A stretch of 64,000 nt of DNA, from contig NZ_JABBPK010000001.1 in assembly GCF_012933555.1 (NCBI RefSeq), forward strand, positions 3,326,001 to 3,390,000, written 5' to 3'. Source of the stretch: Niallia alba. GTDB lineage: Bacteria > Bacillota > Bacilli > Bacillales > Cytobacillaceae. The notes beneath the pieces are model-generated. The model ran no database searches, was not told where the DNA came from, and was given only the letters and a program-made list of their open reading frames with translations. Shown here piece by piece: positions 1 through 11,524 of this stretch (the first letter of the stretch is position 1; the number at the start of each line of letters is the position of its first letter). The position numbers were made by a program, and so were the translations under genes.

Positions 1-1251
1 GGCATAACGCTCTCCCATCAATCCTTGTAATTCTGGGAATTCATAGACCATATTTGTTACGAGATCAAACTTAGCAATTTGTGCTGCTCTATCAACATCT
101 TGTTTTTCTTCTGTAGTTAAATGTAGTTCTTCCGATAACTTGGAAGCAATCAATCGTACACGAGCTACTTTTTCTGCTAAAGTACCAATCTCTTCATGAT
201 AAACAATTGCTTCTAATTTTTTAAGAAGTTCGTCTATCATTAATTTTTGATCTTCTTTATAGAAGAATGCAGCATCCGCAAGTCTCGCTCTTAATACTTT
301 TTCATTTCCTTTTGCAACTTTGTCTAGGTGTTGATGGTCTCCATTACGAACGGTTACAAAGTAAGGCAATAACTCTCCTTCCTTCGATTTAACAGGAAAA
401 TAGCGTTGATGTTCTTTCATACTAGTAATTAATACTTCTGTAGGCAAGTCTAAAAAGGACGCTTCAAAAGTACCGTATAACGCAGTTGGATACTCAACTA
501 AATTGGTAACTTCCTCTAATAAGTCTTCGTCGATTGGAATAATCCAATTGTTTTCTTCTTCTAATTTTTTTATTTGCGAAACAATTGCCTCTTTCCGTTC
601 TATTGCATTAACCATCACATACTGAGCCAACATTTTCTTCTCATAATCAGATGGATTAGTAAATACTATTTCTCCACCTAAGAAACGATGACCACGTGAT
701 TCGTTAGAGGTCTCCACATTAGTAATTGAGAATGGAATAATTTCTTCTCCAAATAATGCGATAATCCATTTAATTGGACGTATATAGCGTAAATCATTAT
801 TTGCCCAGCGCATATTTTTCGGGAATGTTAAACTTAGAATCAAATCTTTTAATTCTAGTAACAATTCACTTGTTTGTTTCCCTTTAATAAACTTTTTAAC
901 ATGAGCGTATTCAACACCATTTATCTCTTTAAAATAAATATTTTCTACGGTTAACCCTTGCCCTCTTGTAAAACCTTCAGCTGCCTTAGACCATTCGCCA
1001 GCTTCGTTCTGAGCAATACGTTTAGCAGGACCTTTTGCTTCTTCTTCCATATCTTGTTGTGATTCATCTAAACCAGCAACAAGAAGTGCTAATCTACGAG
1101 GAGAAGAAAAAGCCTGAACAGAAGTATATCCTAATTGCTTCTCAGCAAGCCAAGCCTCCATCTTCTCCTTTAGGGACAGAATACTTGCAGAGATAAAGCG
1201 TGCTGGCATTTCTTCTAAACCAATCTCCAATAATAAGTCTCTCTTATTCAT
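1..1251 (-). CDS. glyS: Glycyl-tRNA synthetase beta subunit (partial)
   Basis: The first ~417 residues of GlyS are visible; the C-terminal part lies beyond the left edge of the window. The protein starts [19 protein letters not shown], the usual GlyS N-terminus, with the conserved SFSSPRRLA-type segment soon after. GlyS pairs with GlyQ as the alpha2beta2 enzyme that charges tRNA-Gly; the beta subunit supplies tRNA recognition and accessory domains. Its ATG at 1251 overlaps the glyQ stop codon by 8 bp, so the two are translationally coupled, and both are controlled by the T-box leader upstream of glyQ. Confidence 0.96.
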   Translation of the reverse strand, partial: MNKRDLLLEIGLEEMPARFISASILSLKEKMEAWLAEKQLGYTSVQAFSSPRRLALLVAGLDESQQDMEEEAKGPAKRIAQNEAGEWSKAAEGFTRGQGLTVENIYFKEINGVEYAHVKKFIKGKQTSELLLELKDLILSLTFPKNMRWANNDLRYIRPIKWIIALFGEEIIPFSITNVETSNESRGHRFLGGEIVFTNPSDYEKKMLAQYVMVNAIERKEAIVSQIKKLEEENNWIIPIDEDLLEEVTNLVEYPTALYGTFEASFLDLPTEVLITSMKEHQRYFPVKSKEGELLPYFVTVRNGDHQHLDKVAKGNEKVLRARLADAAFFYKEDQKLMIDELLKKLEAIVYHEEIGTLAEKVARVRLIASKLSEELHLTTEEKQDVDRAAQIAKFDLVTNMVYEFPELQGLMGERYA

Positions 1252-2134
1252 GACTTTCTCCCTCCTTGCTTTTTAAAATTGGGAATCCTAACTTTTCTCT
1301 TTCTTCGTAGAATGTTTTTGCAACTTTACGCGCTAAATTTCTACATCTTCCAATGTAACCAGTTCTTTCCGTAACAGAAATTGCTCCTTTAGCATCCAAT
1401 AGGTTGAAAACATGAGAGCATTTTAAAACATAGTCATATGCAGGATGTACTAGCCCCTCGTCCATTTGTCTATGTGCTTCTTTTTCATAAATAGAAAATA
1501 AGTTAAAGAGCATTTCTGTATCAGATGTTTCAAATGTATATTTACTATGTTCGAATTCTGGTTGATAAAATATATCTTTAACCGTAAACCCATCTGTCCA
1601 TTCTAAATCAAAAACATTTTCTTTATCTTGAATGTAGGACGCTAATCGCTCAATCCCATATGTTATTTCAACAGACACTGGCTTACATTCCATACCACCA
1701 ACTTGTTGGAAATAAGTAAATTGAGTGATCTCCATGCCATCAAGCCATACTTCCCAGCCCAGCCCAGCACAGCCTAAAGAGGGATTCTCCCAGTTATCCT
1801 CTACAAAACGGATATCATGCTCAAGTGGATTAATTCCTAATGCTCTTAAAGAATCTAAGTATAATTCTTGAATATTATCTGGAGACGGCTTCATAATTAC
1901 TTGAAATTGATGATGTTGATATAAACGGTTTGGATTTTCTCCATATCTTCCATCTGCTGGTCTTCTAGATGGCTCCACATATGCCACATTCCATGGCTCA
2001 GGACCAATCGCTCTTAAAAAAGTATATGGGCTCATTGTTCCTGCCCCTTTTTCTACATCGTAAGCCTGCATAAGAATACAGCCATAATCAGACCAATGTT
2101 TTTGCAATGTTAAAATCATGTTTTGAATATTCAT
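1244..2134 (-). CDS. glyQ: Glycyl-tRNA synthetase alpha subunit
   Basis: This is a 296-residue class II aminoacyl-tRNA synthetase alpha chain, the usual family length. It starts [19 protein letters not shown], and the motif-rich core ([20 protein letters not shown], then [18 protein letters not shown]-like segments around residues 110-130) is typical. It forms the glycine-adenylate with ATP and works with GlyS in the cytoplasm. A strong GGAGGTG ribosome-binding site precedes the ATG. It is the first gene of the glyQS operon, and expression is set by the upstream glycine T-box. Confidence 0.97.
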   Translation of the reverse strand: MNIQNMILTLQKHWSDYGCILMQAYDVEKGAGTMSPYTFLRAIGPEPWNVAYVEPSRRPADGRYGENPNRLYQHHQFQVIMKPSPDNIQELYLDSLRALGINPLEHDIRFVEDNWENPSLGCAGLGWEVWLDGMEITQFTYFQQVGGMECKPVSVEITYGIERLASYIQDKENVFDLEWTDGFTVKDIFYQPEFEHSKYTFETSDTEMLFNLFSIYEKEAHRQMDEGLVHPAYDYVLKCSHVFNLLDAKGAISVTERTGYIGRCRNLARKVAKTFYEEREKLGFPILKSKEGESHE

Positions 2135-2204
2135 TGCTTTTAATACACCTCCGAGTTAATAAAACGTATATTCAGCATAGATTTAGGTAGAGTTTGTTCT
2201 TTTA

Positions 2205-2425
2205 GGAACGCAAAAAACTCCCATCCCTATGCCAAATATTTGACATAGGGACGAGAGTAAACCCGCGGTTCCACCCTATTTGCTGTATAAATACAGCCAC
2301 TTTCATACGCAGTTGCTCCAAGAACGCCTTCCTTAATGCTCATGTACCTGGCTTTCACTGTCCCAAGCTCGCTTTTCATGAGGAGAATTAAGTACTACTT
2401 TCTATTCACCACAACACTCTTATTT
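2205..2425 (-). promoter_or_regulatory. Glycine T-box riboswitch leader of glyQS
   Basis: On the minus strand, the leader between the promoter and glyQ carries the T-box core AGGGTGGAACCGCGGG (2262-2277), followed at once by a long intrinsic terminator. The T-box core pairs with the CCA end of uncharged tRNA-Gly to form the antiterminator. A GGC triplet at 2326-2328, on the 3' side of the predicted stem I, is the likely glycine specifier codon, assigned by position only. Uncharged tRNA-Gly should permit readthrough into glyQS. The architecture matches the known B. subtilis glyQS T-box, which lacks stem II. Confidence 0.93.
2212..2258 (-). terminator. T-box regulated intrinsic terminator
   Basis: A 17-bp stem (ACTCTCGTCCCTATGTC paired with its near-complement, including GU wobbles) closes an 8-nt AU loop and is followed by six U residues. 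Its 5' arm follows the T-box core, which suits an attenuator that competes with the antiterminator. Confidence 0.9.
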
Positions 2426-2431
2426 ACATGA

Positions 2432-2460
2432 ATAATATCGAAATTTTTTTAAATTGTCAA
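2432..2460 (-). promoter_or_regulatory. SigA promoter of the glyQS leader
   Basis: TTGACA (2455-2460), a 17-nt spacer and TATTAT (2432-2437) match the vegetative SigA consensus almost perfectly. The predicted start of transcription, about 2425, gives a leader of roughly 290 nt that contains the T-box. Confidence 0.88.
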
Positions 2461-2511
2461 CCTTGCTAAAGTCTATATCTTCTTAAACCACTTGTCATTT
2501 ATATTTAAACC

Positions 2512-3267
2512 TTATGTAAAAGCATCCCCTAAATTTTTCATTGATTGAATAAATTTTTTGGATTTCAAATACAAACCAGAATACTCTTCATAATAAGCAT
2601 CAATAATCATACTAAGCTCTTTCTTAGTTGACTCTTTCACTGAGATACTTCCTAGACGTGAAATATCCATATAATAAAAAACGCGGAGAAGCTTTACCGT
2701 AGCCTGGGAAACCTTATAATGATATGGATCTTTTTCCAAGCATTGATGACAAATCAGCCCACCTTCCCGAATCGAGAAAGAAAAATGGCCTTCGGTTGCC
2801 CCACAAAAAACGCAACGATCTAATGTTGGATATAACCCTAAACTGTTTAACATTTTCAGCTCATAAATATTCACTAATATTTCCGGATCATATTCTTCAT
2901 TCATATAGTTTAAAGTTTGAAACAATAATTCAAAATGAAACGGATTTGGCTTTTTTTCCTCTGTACACTTATCCGTAAGCTCGACTATATAACTAGCATA
3001 TGCAGTAAGAAAAATATCTTCTTTTAATCCACGCATGCTAGAAATAATATCGCCTTGCTGCAAAAGTCCTAATCCACTACTACGCTGGACAAGAAAATAA
3101 CCATAGACAAAAGGTTGGGTTACAGCTGAAAGTCTGCTGTTTGGCTTTTTGGCACCTCTAGCCATTACCCCAACCTTTCCCCATTCTCTCGTATAAAGAG
3201 TTACTATTTTATTGGATTCACTATAGTCAATTGATCTAATTACGATCCCTTCACACTTTTCCAGCAT
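2512..3267 (-). CDS. recO: DNA repair protein RecO
   Basis: RecO is a 251-residue mediator that anneals single strands and helps load RecA on SSB-coated DNA, with RecF and RecR. The N-terminal OB-fold segment ([20 protein letters not shown]) and [18 protein letters not shown] are typical. A zinc-finger-like cluster CVFCGA...CHQC is visible near residues 150-178. An in-frame ATG two codons upstream (3273) is also usable. I chose 3267 because known homologues start ML-x-KCEG, but the ribosome-binding site does not clearly separate the two. yqzL and era lie upstream on the same strand. Confidence 0.95.
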   Translation of the reverse strand: MLEKCEGIVIRSIDYSESNKIVTLYTREWGKVGVMARGAKKPNSRLSAVTQPFVYGYFLVQRSSGLGLLQQGDIISSMRGLKEDIFLTAYASYIVELTDKCTEEKKPNPFHFELLFQTLNYMNEEYDPEILVNIYELKMLNSLGLYPTLDRCVFCGATEGHFSFSIREGGLICHQCLEKDPYHYKVSQATVKLLRVFYYMDISRLGSISVKESTKKELSMIIDAYYEEYSGLYLKSKKFIQSMKNLGDAFT

Positions 3268-3300
3268 CACCATTCACCATCCCTTACTATAAGGACAGTG

Positions 3301-3444
3301 CTATGAGATGGGATAATCAAGTTCTGCTAGTTCCTCTTCTTTCATTCCTGGTATTTCATGATTAGCCTTTTCTAATTCTTTAAAAAGTAGATAAGTATCA
3401 ATGTTACCTGTTTGGGAAAAAACTTTCCAGGTAAAGTCTAACAT
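3301..3444 (-). CDS. yqzL: Small protein YqzL
   Basis: A 47-codon ORF reads MLDFTWKVFSQTGNIDTYLL and ends ELAELDYPIS, closely matching B. subtilis YqzL, which occupies the same position between era and recO. The ATG follows an AAGGTGGGG ribosome-binding site by a suitable distance. The function is unknown. The short acidic C-terminus is conserved in the family as I recall it. Its 3' end lies 33 bp before recO, so it is probably co-transcribed with recO. Confidence 0.92.
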   Translation of the reverse strand: MLDFTWKVFSQTGNIDTYLLFKELEKANHEIPGMKEEELAELDYPIS

Positions 3445-3585
3445 GTAAAACCCCACCTTTCGATTTTTAACTAGCTGTTTACAACCTTAATCTTATCATA
3501 GCCTGTCTTTATAAAATCATGAGACGAAAATATTGTTAATTGATCGCATGTATAATTTTTAATTACCAGTTCCGCTTTTTTAAAC

Positions 3586-3667
3586 AAAGCTGTTCACTTT
3601 CCCACAGGAGTCTACACATATTTCTAAATTCCTCCTATTGAAAACAACAATCCTTTTAAAAACAGCC
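3586..3667 (+). repeat. Decayed copy of the GGCTGTTTT inverted-repeat element
   Basis: The segment holds a degenerate left end (AGCTGTT), the internal word CCCACAGGAGTCTAC, and the conserved right end AACAACAATCCTTTT...AAAACAGCC. These match the element at 31228-31436, but the middle ~120 bp are missing. TTTTAAA-type runs flank both sides, an imperfect relic of a target duplication. It lies between yqzL and era. Confidence 0.6.
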
Positions 3668-3684
3668 TTTTAAAAAATAGGTTA

Positions 3685-5131
<1,447 letters not shown>

Positions 5132-5340
5132 TTATCCCTTTTTGTCAGCAAAATTTTTGCTTATAAATTATTTTAAAGAAAAAAATTAGCGTTTTCAAAT
5201 CTCATTATCATTGACCCTATGTAATATATACTGTCTTAAAATTATATACTAATTTATACATACAATAAAGAGGCAGAAGTCAGGAGTTTTAATTGTTTAC
5301 TATTTCTTAAAAAATTGTCGTAACGATTCTATCTTTGACT

Positions 5341-5447
5341 AATGGATTGTTGCAACTTATCGGACCTATACAGGAGAGTTCAACCTCACTTCCTCGATTT
5401 TCCGTTTCTTTCGGTTGGGGTTTAACTAGCCTTAAGAGTGGGTTAAA
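5341..5447 (+). repeat. Family-B interspersed repeat, copy 1
   Basis: Blocks AACTTATCGGACCT, CACTTCCTCGATTTTCCG and TTAAGAGTGGG occur in the same order and spacing as in 41405-41522 and, inverted, 54779-54905. No ORF or recognised RNA family fits. The rest of the 4991-5465 gap, apart from this repeat, shows no gene. Confidence 0.7.
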
Positions 5448-5465
5448 AAAGTCATGTAAAATAAC

Positions 5466-5556
5466 AGAAAAAAGCTATCTTTTAAAAATAAGATCCAATC
5501 GCAATGAATGATAATCATTGCTTCATCGATCTAATTTTTATCTAGATAGCTTTTTC
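5466..5556 (-). terminator. Long composite hairpin terminator after dgkA
   Basis: On the minus strand AAAGCTATCT pairs with AGATAGCTTT followed by U residues, closing a ~90-nt structure. Inside it are two further near-perfect stems: AAAAATTAGATC with its complement, and GCAATGA with TCATTGC. It lies just downstream of the dgkA stop codon. Confidence 0.75.
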
Positions 5557-5562
5557 TTATTT

Positions 5563-5958
5563 CTAGCTCATTATAGCTTGTAGTATTTTCGGGATAAAAA
5601 TAACTCCACCAATCACCACAGAAAGAATTGCTGCTACAAATACGGCACCTGCCGCTATATCCTTTGCCTCTTTTGCCAATGGATGATATTCACTTGTAAC
5701 CAGATCTACTACTCGTTCAATAGCAGTATTTATCAGCTCCAAACTAATGACTAACCCAATACAAAACGCAATGAACATCCACTCATGTTTCGATAAATCA
5801 TTTAAAATACCTAATATAATAACAAGAATAGATATTACCAAATGAATCTTTACATTTCTTTCTTGTTTAATAGCAGTTAGTATTCCTAAAACAGCTAGGC
5901 GGAAGGAGGATAATTGACTGTTCTTTCGAATCCTTTTATCTTTGTAATCCGAACTCAT
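5563..5958 (-). CDS. dgkA: Undecaprenol/diacylglycerol kinase family protein
   Basis: This is a 131-residue membrane kinase of the DagK family. The Gram-positive members phosphorylate undecaprenol to recycle the cell-wall lipid carrier. Three hydrophobic segments are visible, with the family signature [15 protein letters not shown] followed by [16 protein letters not shown] (residues ~75-110), which holds the nucleotide and Mg2+ contacts. The start overlaps ybeY by 23 bp. In B. subtilis the order ybeY-dgkA-cdd-era is the same; here a repeat and a terminator separate dgkA from cdd. Confidence 0.93.
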   Translation of the reverse strand: MSSDYKDKRIRKNSQLSSFRLAVLGILTAIKQERNVKIHLVISILVIILGILNDLSKHEWMFIAFCIGLVISLELINTAIERVVDLVTSEYHPLAKEAKDIAAGAVFVAAILSVVIGGVIFIPKILQAIMS

Positions 5959-6406
5959 CTAATATATCCTTTTGTAGAGTAAACATCACTTTTTCTTCTT
6001 CTTCTGTCATATGGTCATATCCTAGCAAGTGCAAAAAGCCATGAACAGATAAAAATCCAAGTTCTCGCATATATGAATGACCATATTCCTTTGCCTGTTC
6101 CTCCGCTTTATCGATAGAAATGACAATATCGCCTAACATTCTAGGAAGACCTTCCCCAACCAACTGAATCTCGCCTTCTCCTAATTCCTCAAGTGCAAAA
6201 GAAATGACATCTGTCGGTTGATCCTTTTCTCTGTATTCCCTATTTATTTCTTGAATTTGCTCATTATGAACAAAAGTGATGGAAAGCTCAATTTCTCCTT
6301 GCAGGTTTTGTTTTTTAGCTGCAAATTGAAGAAGATCATTAATCTTTGTTCTTTCACTTTCCTTTACTTTTTCCGTTTCATCAATAAAATCAATTTCTAA
6401 ATTCAT
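5936..6406 (-). CDS. ybeY: Endoribonuclease YbeY
   Basis: YbeY is a zinc endoribonuclease that takes part in 16S rRNA 3'-end processing and ribosome quality control. The 156-residue protein carries the metal motif [11 protein letters not shown] (H-x3-H-x5-H) near residues 120-130 and the preceding LGDIVIS strand. The length is normal. The start follows AGGAAG and lies 12 bp after the pgpH stop codon, so it is operonic with pgpH and dgkA. Confidence 0.96.
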   Translation of the reverse strand: MNLEIDFIDETEKVKESERTKINDLLQFAAKKQNLQGEIELSITFVHNEQIQEINREYREKDQPTDVISFALEELGEGEIQLVGEGLPRMLGDIVISIDKAEEQAKEYGHSYMRELGFLSVHGFLHLLGYDHMTEEEEKVMFTLQKDILDEFGLQR

Positions 6407-6418
6407 ACTATACTTCCT

Positions 6419-8590
6419 TTACTTTTTCATTTCAGGATATTCGATTCGTGAATGAAAAATCCCTTTTAATGTTTCACTTAATGTATTTCGAACAATTTCT
6501 AATTCCTTTAATGTTAAATCACATTCGTCCAATTGTCCATCTTGTAAACGATCAGAAATAATATTTTTAATTAATGAATCAATTTGATCCGTAGTTGGCG
6601 CATTTAAACTTCTTACGGCTGCTTCCACACTATCTGCAATCCCGATAATTGCTACTTCTCGTGTCTGCGCCTTCGGTCCAGGATAACGGTAATCATGTGC
6701 TTTTACCTCTCCACCCTTTTCTCTTGCCTTATAATAAAAATATTTTAATAAAGAGGTTCCATGGTGCTGCTCAGCAATATCGACTATTTCTTTTGGCATT
6801 TTATATTTTCTTAATAATTCCGCGCCATCCGTTGCATGGGCAATTATAATATTTTTACTTGCTTGAGGCGGGATGCGGTCATGGGGATTCCCCATATTCA
6901 TTTGATTTTCAATAAAGAAATGCGGCCTTTTTGTTTTGCCAATATCATGATAATAGCAACCTACTCTTGCTAGTAAGCCATTGGCTCCAATCGCCTCGCA
7001 TGCTGATTCTGCTAAATTAGCAACCATAACACTATGATGATAGGTACCAGGTGCCTCTGTTAAAATTTTTCGCAATAACGGATGATTTGGATTGGAGAGC
7101 TCAATTAACTTGATTGTTGAAAGAACTCCAAAGCCTGTTTCAAGAAATGGAAGGAAACCAATTGTTAAAACAGCAGAGCTAATTCCTGATATAATAGCCA
7201 ATAAAATGAACACGCCATATTCTTTTGCACCATAATGGCCATTTTGCAAATATAAAATCGCTAATATCGTAACAATGTTAATGAAAGAAATAAAGAATCC
7301 TGCATAAAGAATATTGTTTCGCTGATTCCTTTTATTTAAAAATAACGTTCCTGCCAAACCACTCGCAATAATATATATTCCCATTCCAACGTTAAAAGTT
7401 CCAGCAACGCCTTCATTAAACATAATCATTCCACAAATGGCAAGAATAATGGTTACCAACATGGCTGATTTCTCTTCCATTAATATTTTAATTAGCATCA
7501 CAGCCATTGCAGCCGGAAATATATAACCAATCTCTGTATATTCAAACTGTTGAAACATACTTATCGTTTTCATGAGGACAATCGTTACACTTAATACTAG
7601 AAAGAACATTAAATAAAATTGAATATTTTTCTCTTTTTCCTTTGATATTCTTTTGAATGTATAAAAATATAAAGCAGCTAGTATGGATAATATAATTAAA
7701 CCTAAACCAATAAAGGGCTGAATCGAATTATCACTATCCAACAATCCAACAAGCTCAAGCTGCCTATGTATTTCCCTGCTAATTAATTGACCTTCTTCTA
7801 CAAGAACTTGACCTTGAAGGACTCTTATCGGCTCAACGCTATCCACAGCTTGCTGACGCATCTCTTCAGTCGCAGTCGGATCATAAAACTCATTTTGAAT
7901 AATGGCAAATCTTCCTAAGTCGATACTTGCACTTTTTAAATCAGATGTTAAACCATCATTAACCTTTAAAATATCCTCCACTCTTTTTTTCGCATTCTCA
8001 ACCTCGTCAGAAGGAATCTTTCCATTCATGACTGTATGTATCGCTGTAACTGTAATATCTTTTGCTATTTCTAATTGATCTTCTGAATAAGGAATAAGTG
8101 ATTTTAAAGATCGATCCATTATTTCGTTCGTCACTTCATTGGTTAGTTTTCCCTTTAGCAATTCGACCTTCTCATCAACAGATGGCTCTTTTATCGAATC
8201 TTTGTCCTTATCCTCTTCTTCTGCTTTTTTCTTTTTTTCTTCCAATTCTTTTTCTACTTCATTATTTACTTCCGTCACTGAATCAAATATGGATGATATT
8301 AAATCCACACGATTTTGCGCTATTTCTTTATTAACAACATATACGTCCTGTACTTGATTTTTTGCTTCTTCTTTCTTTTTTTCTGTACTTTCTTTATCTT
8401 CCACCGTGATTGGTGAACGAATCGTTTGATCTGCAACAGAAAATAGCTGTACGTTTAATTTTTCCGGCTTTACATTTCCATACAGTGTAAAGAATAGAAT
8501 AACACCAATTAAAACAAATAGAATTATTTTAAAAAGGGTAATATTCATTAGTTTTATTACGTTATTACTCATTCTCTGCCAAACGCTCAT
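6419..8590 (-). CDS. pgpH: 7TM-HD cyclic-di-AMP phosphodiesterase PgpH
   Basis: This 723-residue YqfF/PgpH-type protein degrades c-di-AMP to pApA. It has one N-terminal membrane segment, a ~250-residue extracellular domain with a Lys/Glu-rich coiled-coil insertion (around residues 100-150), seven transmembrane helices (about 290-480), and a cytoplasmic HD domain. The HD residues show as HHSVMVANLAE, YYHDIGK and AEQHHGT. The ATG follows AGGAGG. A terminator separates it from phoH upstream, whereas B. subtilis has a continuous operon, so it probably has its own promoter in 8591-8846, where I see no clear consensus. Confidence 0.95.
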   Translation of the reverse strand: MSVWQRMSNNVIKLMNITLFKIILFVLIGVILFFTLYGNVKPEKLNVQLFSVADQTIRSPITVEDKESTEKKKEEAKNQVQDVYVVNKEIAQNRVDLISSIFDSVTEVNNEVEKELEEKKKKAEEEDKDKDSIKEPSVDEKVELLKGKLTNEVTNEIMDRSLKSLIPYSEDQLEIAKDITVTAIHTVMNGKIPSDEVENAKKRVEDILKVNDGLTSDLKSASIDLGRFAIIQNEFYDPTATEEMRQQAVDSVEPIRVLQGQVLVEEGQLISREIHRQLELVGLLDSDNSIQPFIGLGLIILSILAALYFYTFKRISKEKEKNIQFYLMFFLVLSVTIVLMKTISMFQQFEYTEIGYIFPAAMAVMLIKILMEEKSAMLVTIILAICGMIMFNEGVAGTFNVGMGIYIIASGLAGTLFLNKRNQRNNILYAGFFISFINIVTILAILYLQNGHYGAKEYGVFILLAIISGISSAVLTIGFLPFLETGFGVLSTIKLIELSNPNHPLLRKILTEAPGTYHHSVMVANLAESACEAIGANGLLARVGCYYHDIGKTKRPHFFIENQMNMGNPHDRIPPQASKNIIIAHATDGAELLRKYKMPKEIVDIAEQHHGTSLLKYFYYKAREKGGEVKAHDYRYPGPKAQTREVAIIGIADSVEAAVRSLNAPTTDQIDSLIKNIISDRLQDGQLDECDLTLKELEIVRNTLSETLKGIFHSRIEYPEMKK

Positions 8591-8846
8591 ATTTACCTCC
8601 TATCATTAAAAATAGGTTGATTAGCTTATTTATCATCTTAAACCTATTTCTTAACCCTTAACCTATCTAGATGAAATTTCTCCCTTTGCAGCTGGTCTAG
8701 AGGCTCCTCTTTACTTTCCTTTTTGCTAAGTAAAGTCATCATTAACATAGAAGCAAAAACCTTATCATATGTAAAATGATAACAGTTTTTTCGATTGTTT
8801 TCACCCTTTTTCGAAATATTTCATCTTTCCAAAAGGATTCAAACAT

Positions 8847-8904
8847 AAAAAAGAGACAGTATACCTTAAGTCCTCTAAAACACTTAAGATATTGTCCCTT
8901 TTTT
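8847..8904 (-). terminator. Intrinsic terminator after phoH
   Basis: On the minus strand GGGACAATATCTTAAGT pairs imperfectly with ACTTAAGGTATACTGTCTC across a short loop and is followed by six U residues. It ends the yqfC-yqfD-phoH transcript. The remaining 8591-8846 shows only small inverted repeats and no gene. Confidence 0.85.
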
Positions 8905-8905
8905 C

Positions 8906-9871
8906 TTACACATCTTGTTTTCCATATGCGTTAATGATTTTTCCAACTAATGGATGTCTTACTACATCACTTTCTTCTAAATGAACAAAGCCAATTCCGT
9001 TAACACTTTGCAGTATTTGTTCAGCAACCACCAAACCAGATTTAACACCTTTTGGTAGATCTATTTGTGTTTTGTCACCTGTAATCACCATCTTGGAACC
9101 AACTCCAAGCCTCGTTAGAAACATTTTCATTTGAGCATGAGTTGTGTTTTGTGCTTCATCCAAAATTACAAATGCATCATCCAATGTTCTTCCACGCATA
9201 TACGCAAGTGGAGCAACCTCAATCGTATTTCTTTCAATCAAACGTGTTGTATGCTCCATACCGAGAACATCATGCAACGCATCGTATAATGGGCGTAAAT
9301 ATGGATCCACTTTTTCTTTCAAATCTCCTGGCAAAAATCCTAAACTTTCACCAGCTTCTACTGCTGGTCTTGTTAAAATAATTCGATTTACTTTACCATT
9401 CTTTAAAGCATTTACGGCCATCACAACGGCTAAATAAGTCTTACCGGTACCTGCTGGCCCTATTCCAAACACTAAATCATGTCTTCTTATAGAGCGTATA
9501 TACTCACTTTGTCCAATTGTTTTTACTCTAATTGATTTACCTTTAATCGTTTTCGCTATTTCTTCATCATATAGTGACCCGAAATATTCAAGTGTTCCTT
9601 TCTTTGCCAAAGAAATAGCATAAATCACATCTCGTTGACTGATAGAAACACCTTTACGGATAACTTGTAAAAGTTTCTCAACAATATCCCCCACGAGCTC
9701 TATTGAATCAGGACTTTCAGAAGAAACAAGCAATGTTTCTCCTCTCGTTACGATGTTACAATCTAATTCTTTCTCAAGCACTTGCAGATTGCTATCTCCA
9801 TTACCAAGTAAAGCAATCGCTTCGTTTGGATCTTTCAATTTTACATTCATCGTTTTTAAATCTTCTGTCAT
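8906..9871 (-). CDS. phoH: PhoH-family ATPase
   Basis: This is a 321-residue PhoH/YbeZ-type P-loop ATPase, often linked to YbeY and RNA metabolism. The Walker A motif is GPAGTGKTYLA (around residue 137), Walker B is FVILDEAQN, and an N-terminal R3H/KH-like region precedes them. The biochemical role in Bacillus is not settled. Its start overlaps the yqfD stop by 4 bp (ATGA), so it is coupled to the sporulation genes yqfC-yqfD. Confidence 0.93.
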   Translation of the reverse strand: MTEDLKTMNVKLKDPNEAIALLGNGDSNLQVLEKELDCNIVTRGETLLVSSESPDSIELVGDIVEKLLQVIRKGVSISQRDVIYAISLAKKGTLEYFGSLYDEEIAKTIKGKSIRVKTIGQSEYIRSIRRHDLVFGIGPAGTGKTYLAVVMAVNALKNGKVNRIILTRPAVEAGESLGFLPGDLKEKVDPYLRPLYDALHDVLGMEHTTRLIERNTIEVAPLAYMRGRTLDDAFVILDEAQNTTHAQMKMFLTRLGVGSKMVITGDKTQIDLPKGVKSGLVVAEQILQSVNGIGFVHLEESDVVRHPLVGKIINAYGKQDV

Positions 9872-11061
9872 TCTGTATCTCCTTGAGTTAGAGGATGTGC
9901 TTTCGCAATGTTTTCTACTGTTGTAAAAGCTATATTTAGTTTTACTTTACCATTCTTTATATCTTGTTGCAAAATTTTTTCTTCCTTAATTTTTCCATCT
10001 TCTCCAATTCGTTTCATAATATCCTTTCTTGCATCTTCCTTCCCTTTCTTCACAGCTTCCTTGCCACTATATCCCCTTTTCACAATTTCCTTTTCCCGAT
10101 AAGTCTCATTTACAACCTTCACCGGTAACTCCCATTTGAAAAACTTAACATTCGTCTCGTTCTCTTCTTTCTCAAACTGCTTATATTCTACTTTGCCGAA
10201 TCCCCATACAGGTATATCCCACTTACCTAGCCTTATATAAAATTTTTGTTTCTCTTCTCCATTAAATACTTGGAAAGTTGTTTCTAAAGGAACTGTCACT
10301 TCGGTTGTATACCAGACTTCCCCCCATACTTTTCCTTTAGCAGATACACTTTTCGTATTATCTTCCTTTCCTATTGTTCCAGAAACTAACAATTGTCCTT
10401 TTTTTACAACTTCATTGATTGTATATTGTTTCGTACCAGATTCCACAAAATCAGATACTATTGTCGCTTTTTTCGTCGCTACTAAATTTTGTGGTCCCAC
10501 TTCTTCCTTCTTCTTCGGTTCATTTTTCTCAACAACCTGGAAATGATAAGTTGTCCCTTTTAACTCCACACCAATCCATGTAATCGCATCAATATTATTC
10601 GTTAGTTCCGCTTGGATTTCATCTAACTCTTTCGCAAAAAATTGAAATTTACCAATTTTAATATCCATCTTGTCAAGCTGCTTACGTATCTGATATTCTG
10701 TTGCCGGATTTGCTCCCTTAACCTCTATTCCCCATACCATATTGGATAAAGTCAGAACTAGTCCTAAAAAAAGGAATAACCCCATCACAAAACCACTATT
10801 CTTCCACAATCTCTTATATAGAAATGGAGCTCCAGCTCTGCGCTGAAACTCTATTTTTATACCGCTGCCTCTAACTAAACGACGAAAATGGTGAATTTTC
10901 TTTAAACTAATTTGAAAAGTTACAGCTTGAGGTCCATGTTTTTTTACACGCCAGATAGCAATATCATTTTTTAATAACTTATTTAAAAAGCGTTCTAAAC
11001 CTTTGCCCGTTGCTTTCACTGTAATAATCCCTGTTAAATATTCAATCCAATGATTTTTCAT
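9868..11061 (-). CDS. yqfD: Sporulation protein YqfD
   Basis: YqfD is a SigE-dependent mother-cell protein of unknown biochemical function, conserved in endospore formers. The 397-residue protein has a basic N-terminal region, one transmembrane helix (FVMGLFLFLGLVLTLSNMVW, around residues 90-110) and a large outside domain. I chose the ATG at 11061 because it follows GGGAGGAAATT and matches homologue starts (MKNHW...). A longer in-frame start at 11079 would overlap yqfC and lacks a ribosome-binding site. It lies 14 bp after yqfC and overlaps phoH. Confidence 0.92.
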   Translation of the reverse strand: MKNHWIEYLTGIITVKATGKGLERFLNKLLKNDIAIWRVKKHGPQAVTFQISLKKIHHFRRLVRGSGIKIEFQRRAGAPFLYKRLWKNSGFVMGLFLFLGLVLTLSNMVWGIEVKGANPATEYQIRKQLDKMDIKIGKFQFFAKELDEIQAELTNNIDAITWIGVELKGTTYHFQVVEKNEPKKKEEVGPQNLVATKKATIVSDFVESGTKQYTINEVVKKGQLLVSGTIGKEDNTKSVSAKGKVWGEVWYTTEVTVPLETTFQVFNGEEKQKFYIRLGKWDIPVWGFGKVEYKQFEKEENETNVKFFKWELPVKVVNETYREKEIVKRGYSGKEAVKKGKEDARKDIMKRIGEDGKIKEEKILQQDIKNGKVKLNIAFTTVENIAKAHPLTQGDTE

Positions 11062-11075
11062 AATTTCCTCCCAAA

Positions 11076-11360
11076 TCACTCATTTATGTATAAAACTTGA
11101 TCTATTTTCCCTTCTAATAATATTTCTTCCGGCAATATCGTTTTAATAACGAACCCTTTTCCTTTGATTAACAGTTGCCCTTGTTTTAAAAGCAATCGCA
11201 ATTCTTTATCTGAAAAGGTTATTAACCCTCGGTGGTTCTCTACATAAATATGTATTTGTCCGATCATTGTGATTCTAGGTAAGTCCATCATGACATCTTG
11301 AGGAAGTTCTAAGTTTTTAATCATCCAGTTCCGCAAGTTATGTCCCCACTTTTTAGCCAT
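11076..11360 (-). CDS. yqfC: Sporulation protein YqfC
   Basis: A 94-residue protein matches the YqfC/YabP-like sporulation family, of which B. subtilis YqfC is a SigE-regulon member needed for full sporulation. A central beta-rich segment (RITMIGQIHIYVENHRGLITF) and the C-terminal ILPEEILLEGKIDQVLY are visible. The ATG is preceded by GGGGGG. It heads the yqfC-yqfD-phoH cluster. I could not identify a convincing SigE promoter in the 11361-11460 region. Confidence 0.9.
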   Translation of the reverse strand: MAKKWGHNLRNWMIKNLELPQDVMMDLPRITMIGQIHIYVENHRGLITFSDKELRLLLKQGQLLIKGKGFVIKTILPEEILLEGKIDQVLYINE

Positions 11361-11524
11361 AAAAAAAGAACCCCCCTTTCCTCTCTTTTATGAGATTCTC
11401 TAGATAGACAGTACGCTTTCTTACACTTACTATCATCATATTCAAGGAGTTTTACATTATGCTAAGAAAAACATTGGCAGCATGCTTTCTATCGAAATTT
11501 TCTTCTGTTTAATCTTACACGCAT

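Noticed and set aside
5498-5520. Fur-box-like sequence around TGATAATCATT
   Set aside because: Only about 13 of 19 positions match the Fur consensus, and it is the inner stem of the terminator after dgkA, not upstream of any gene.
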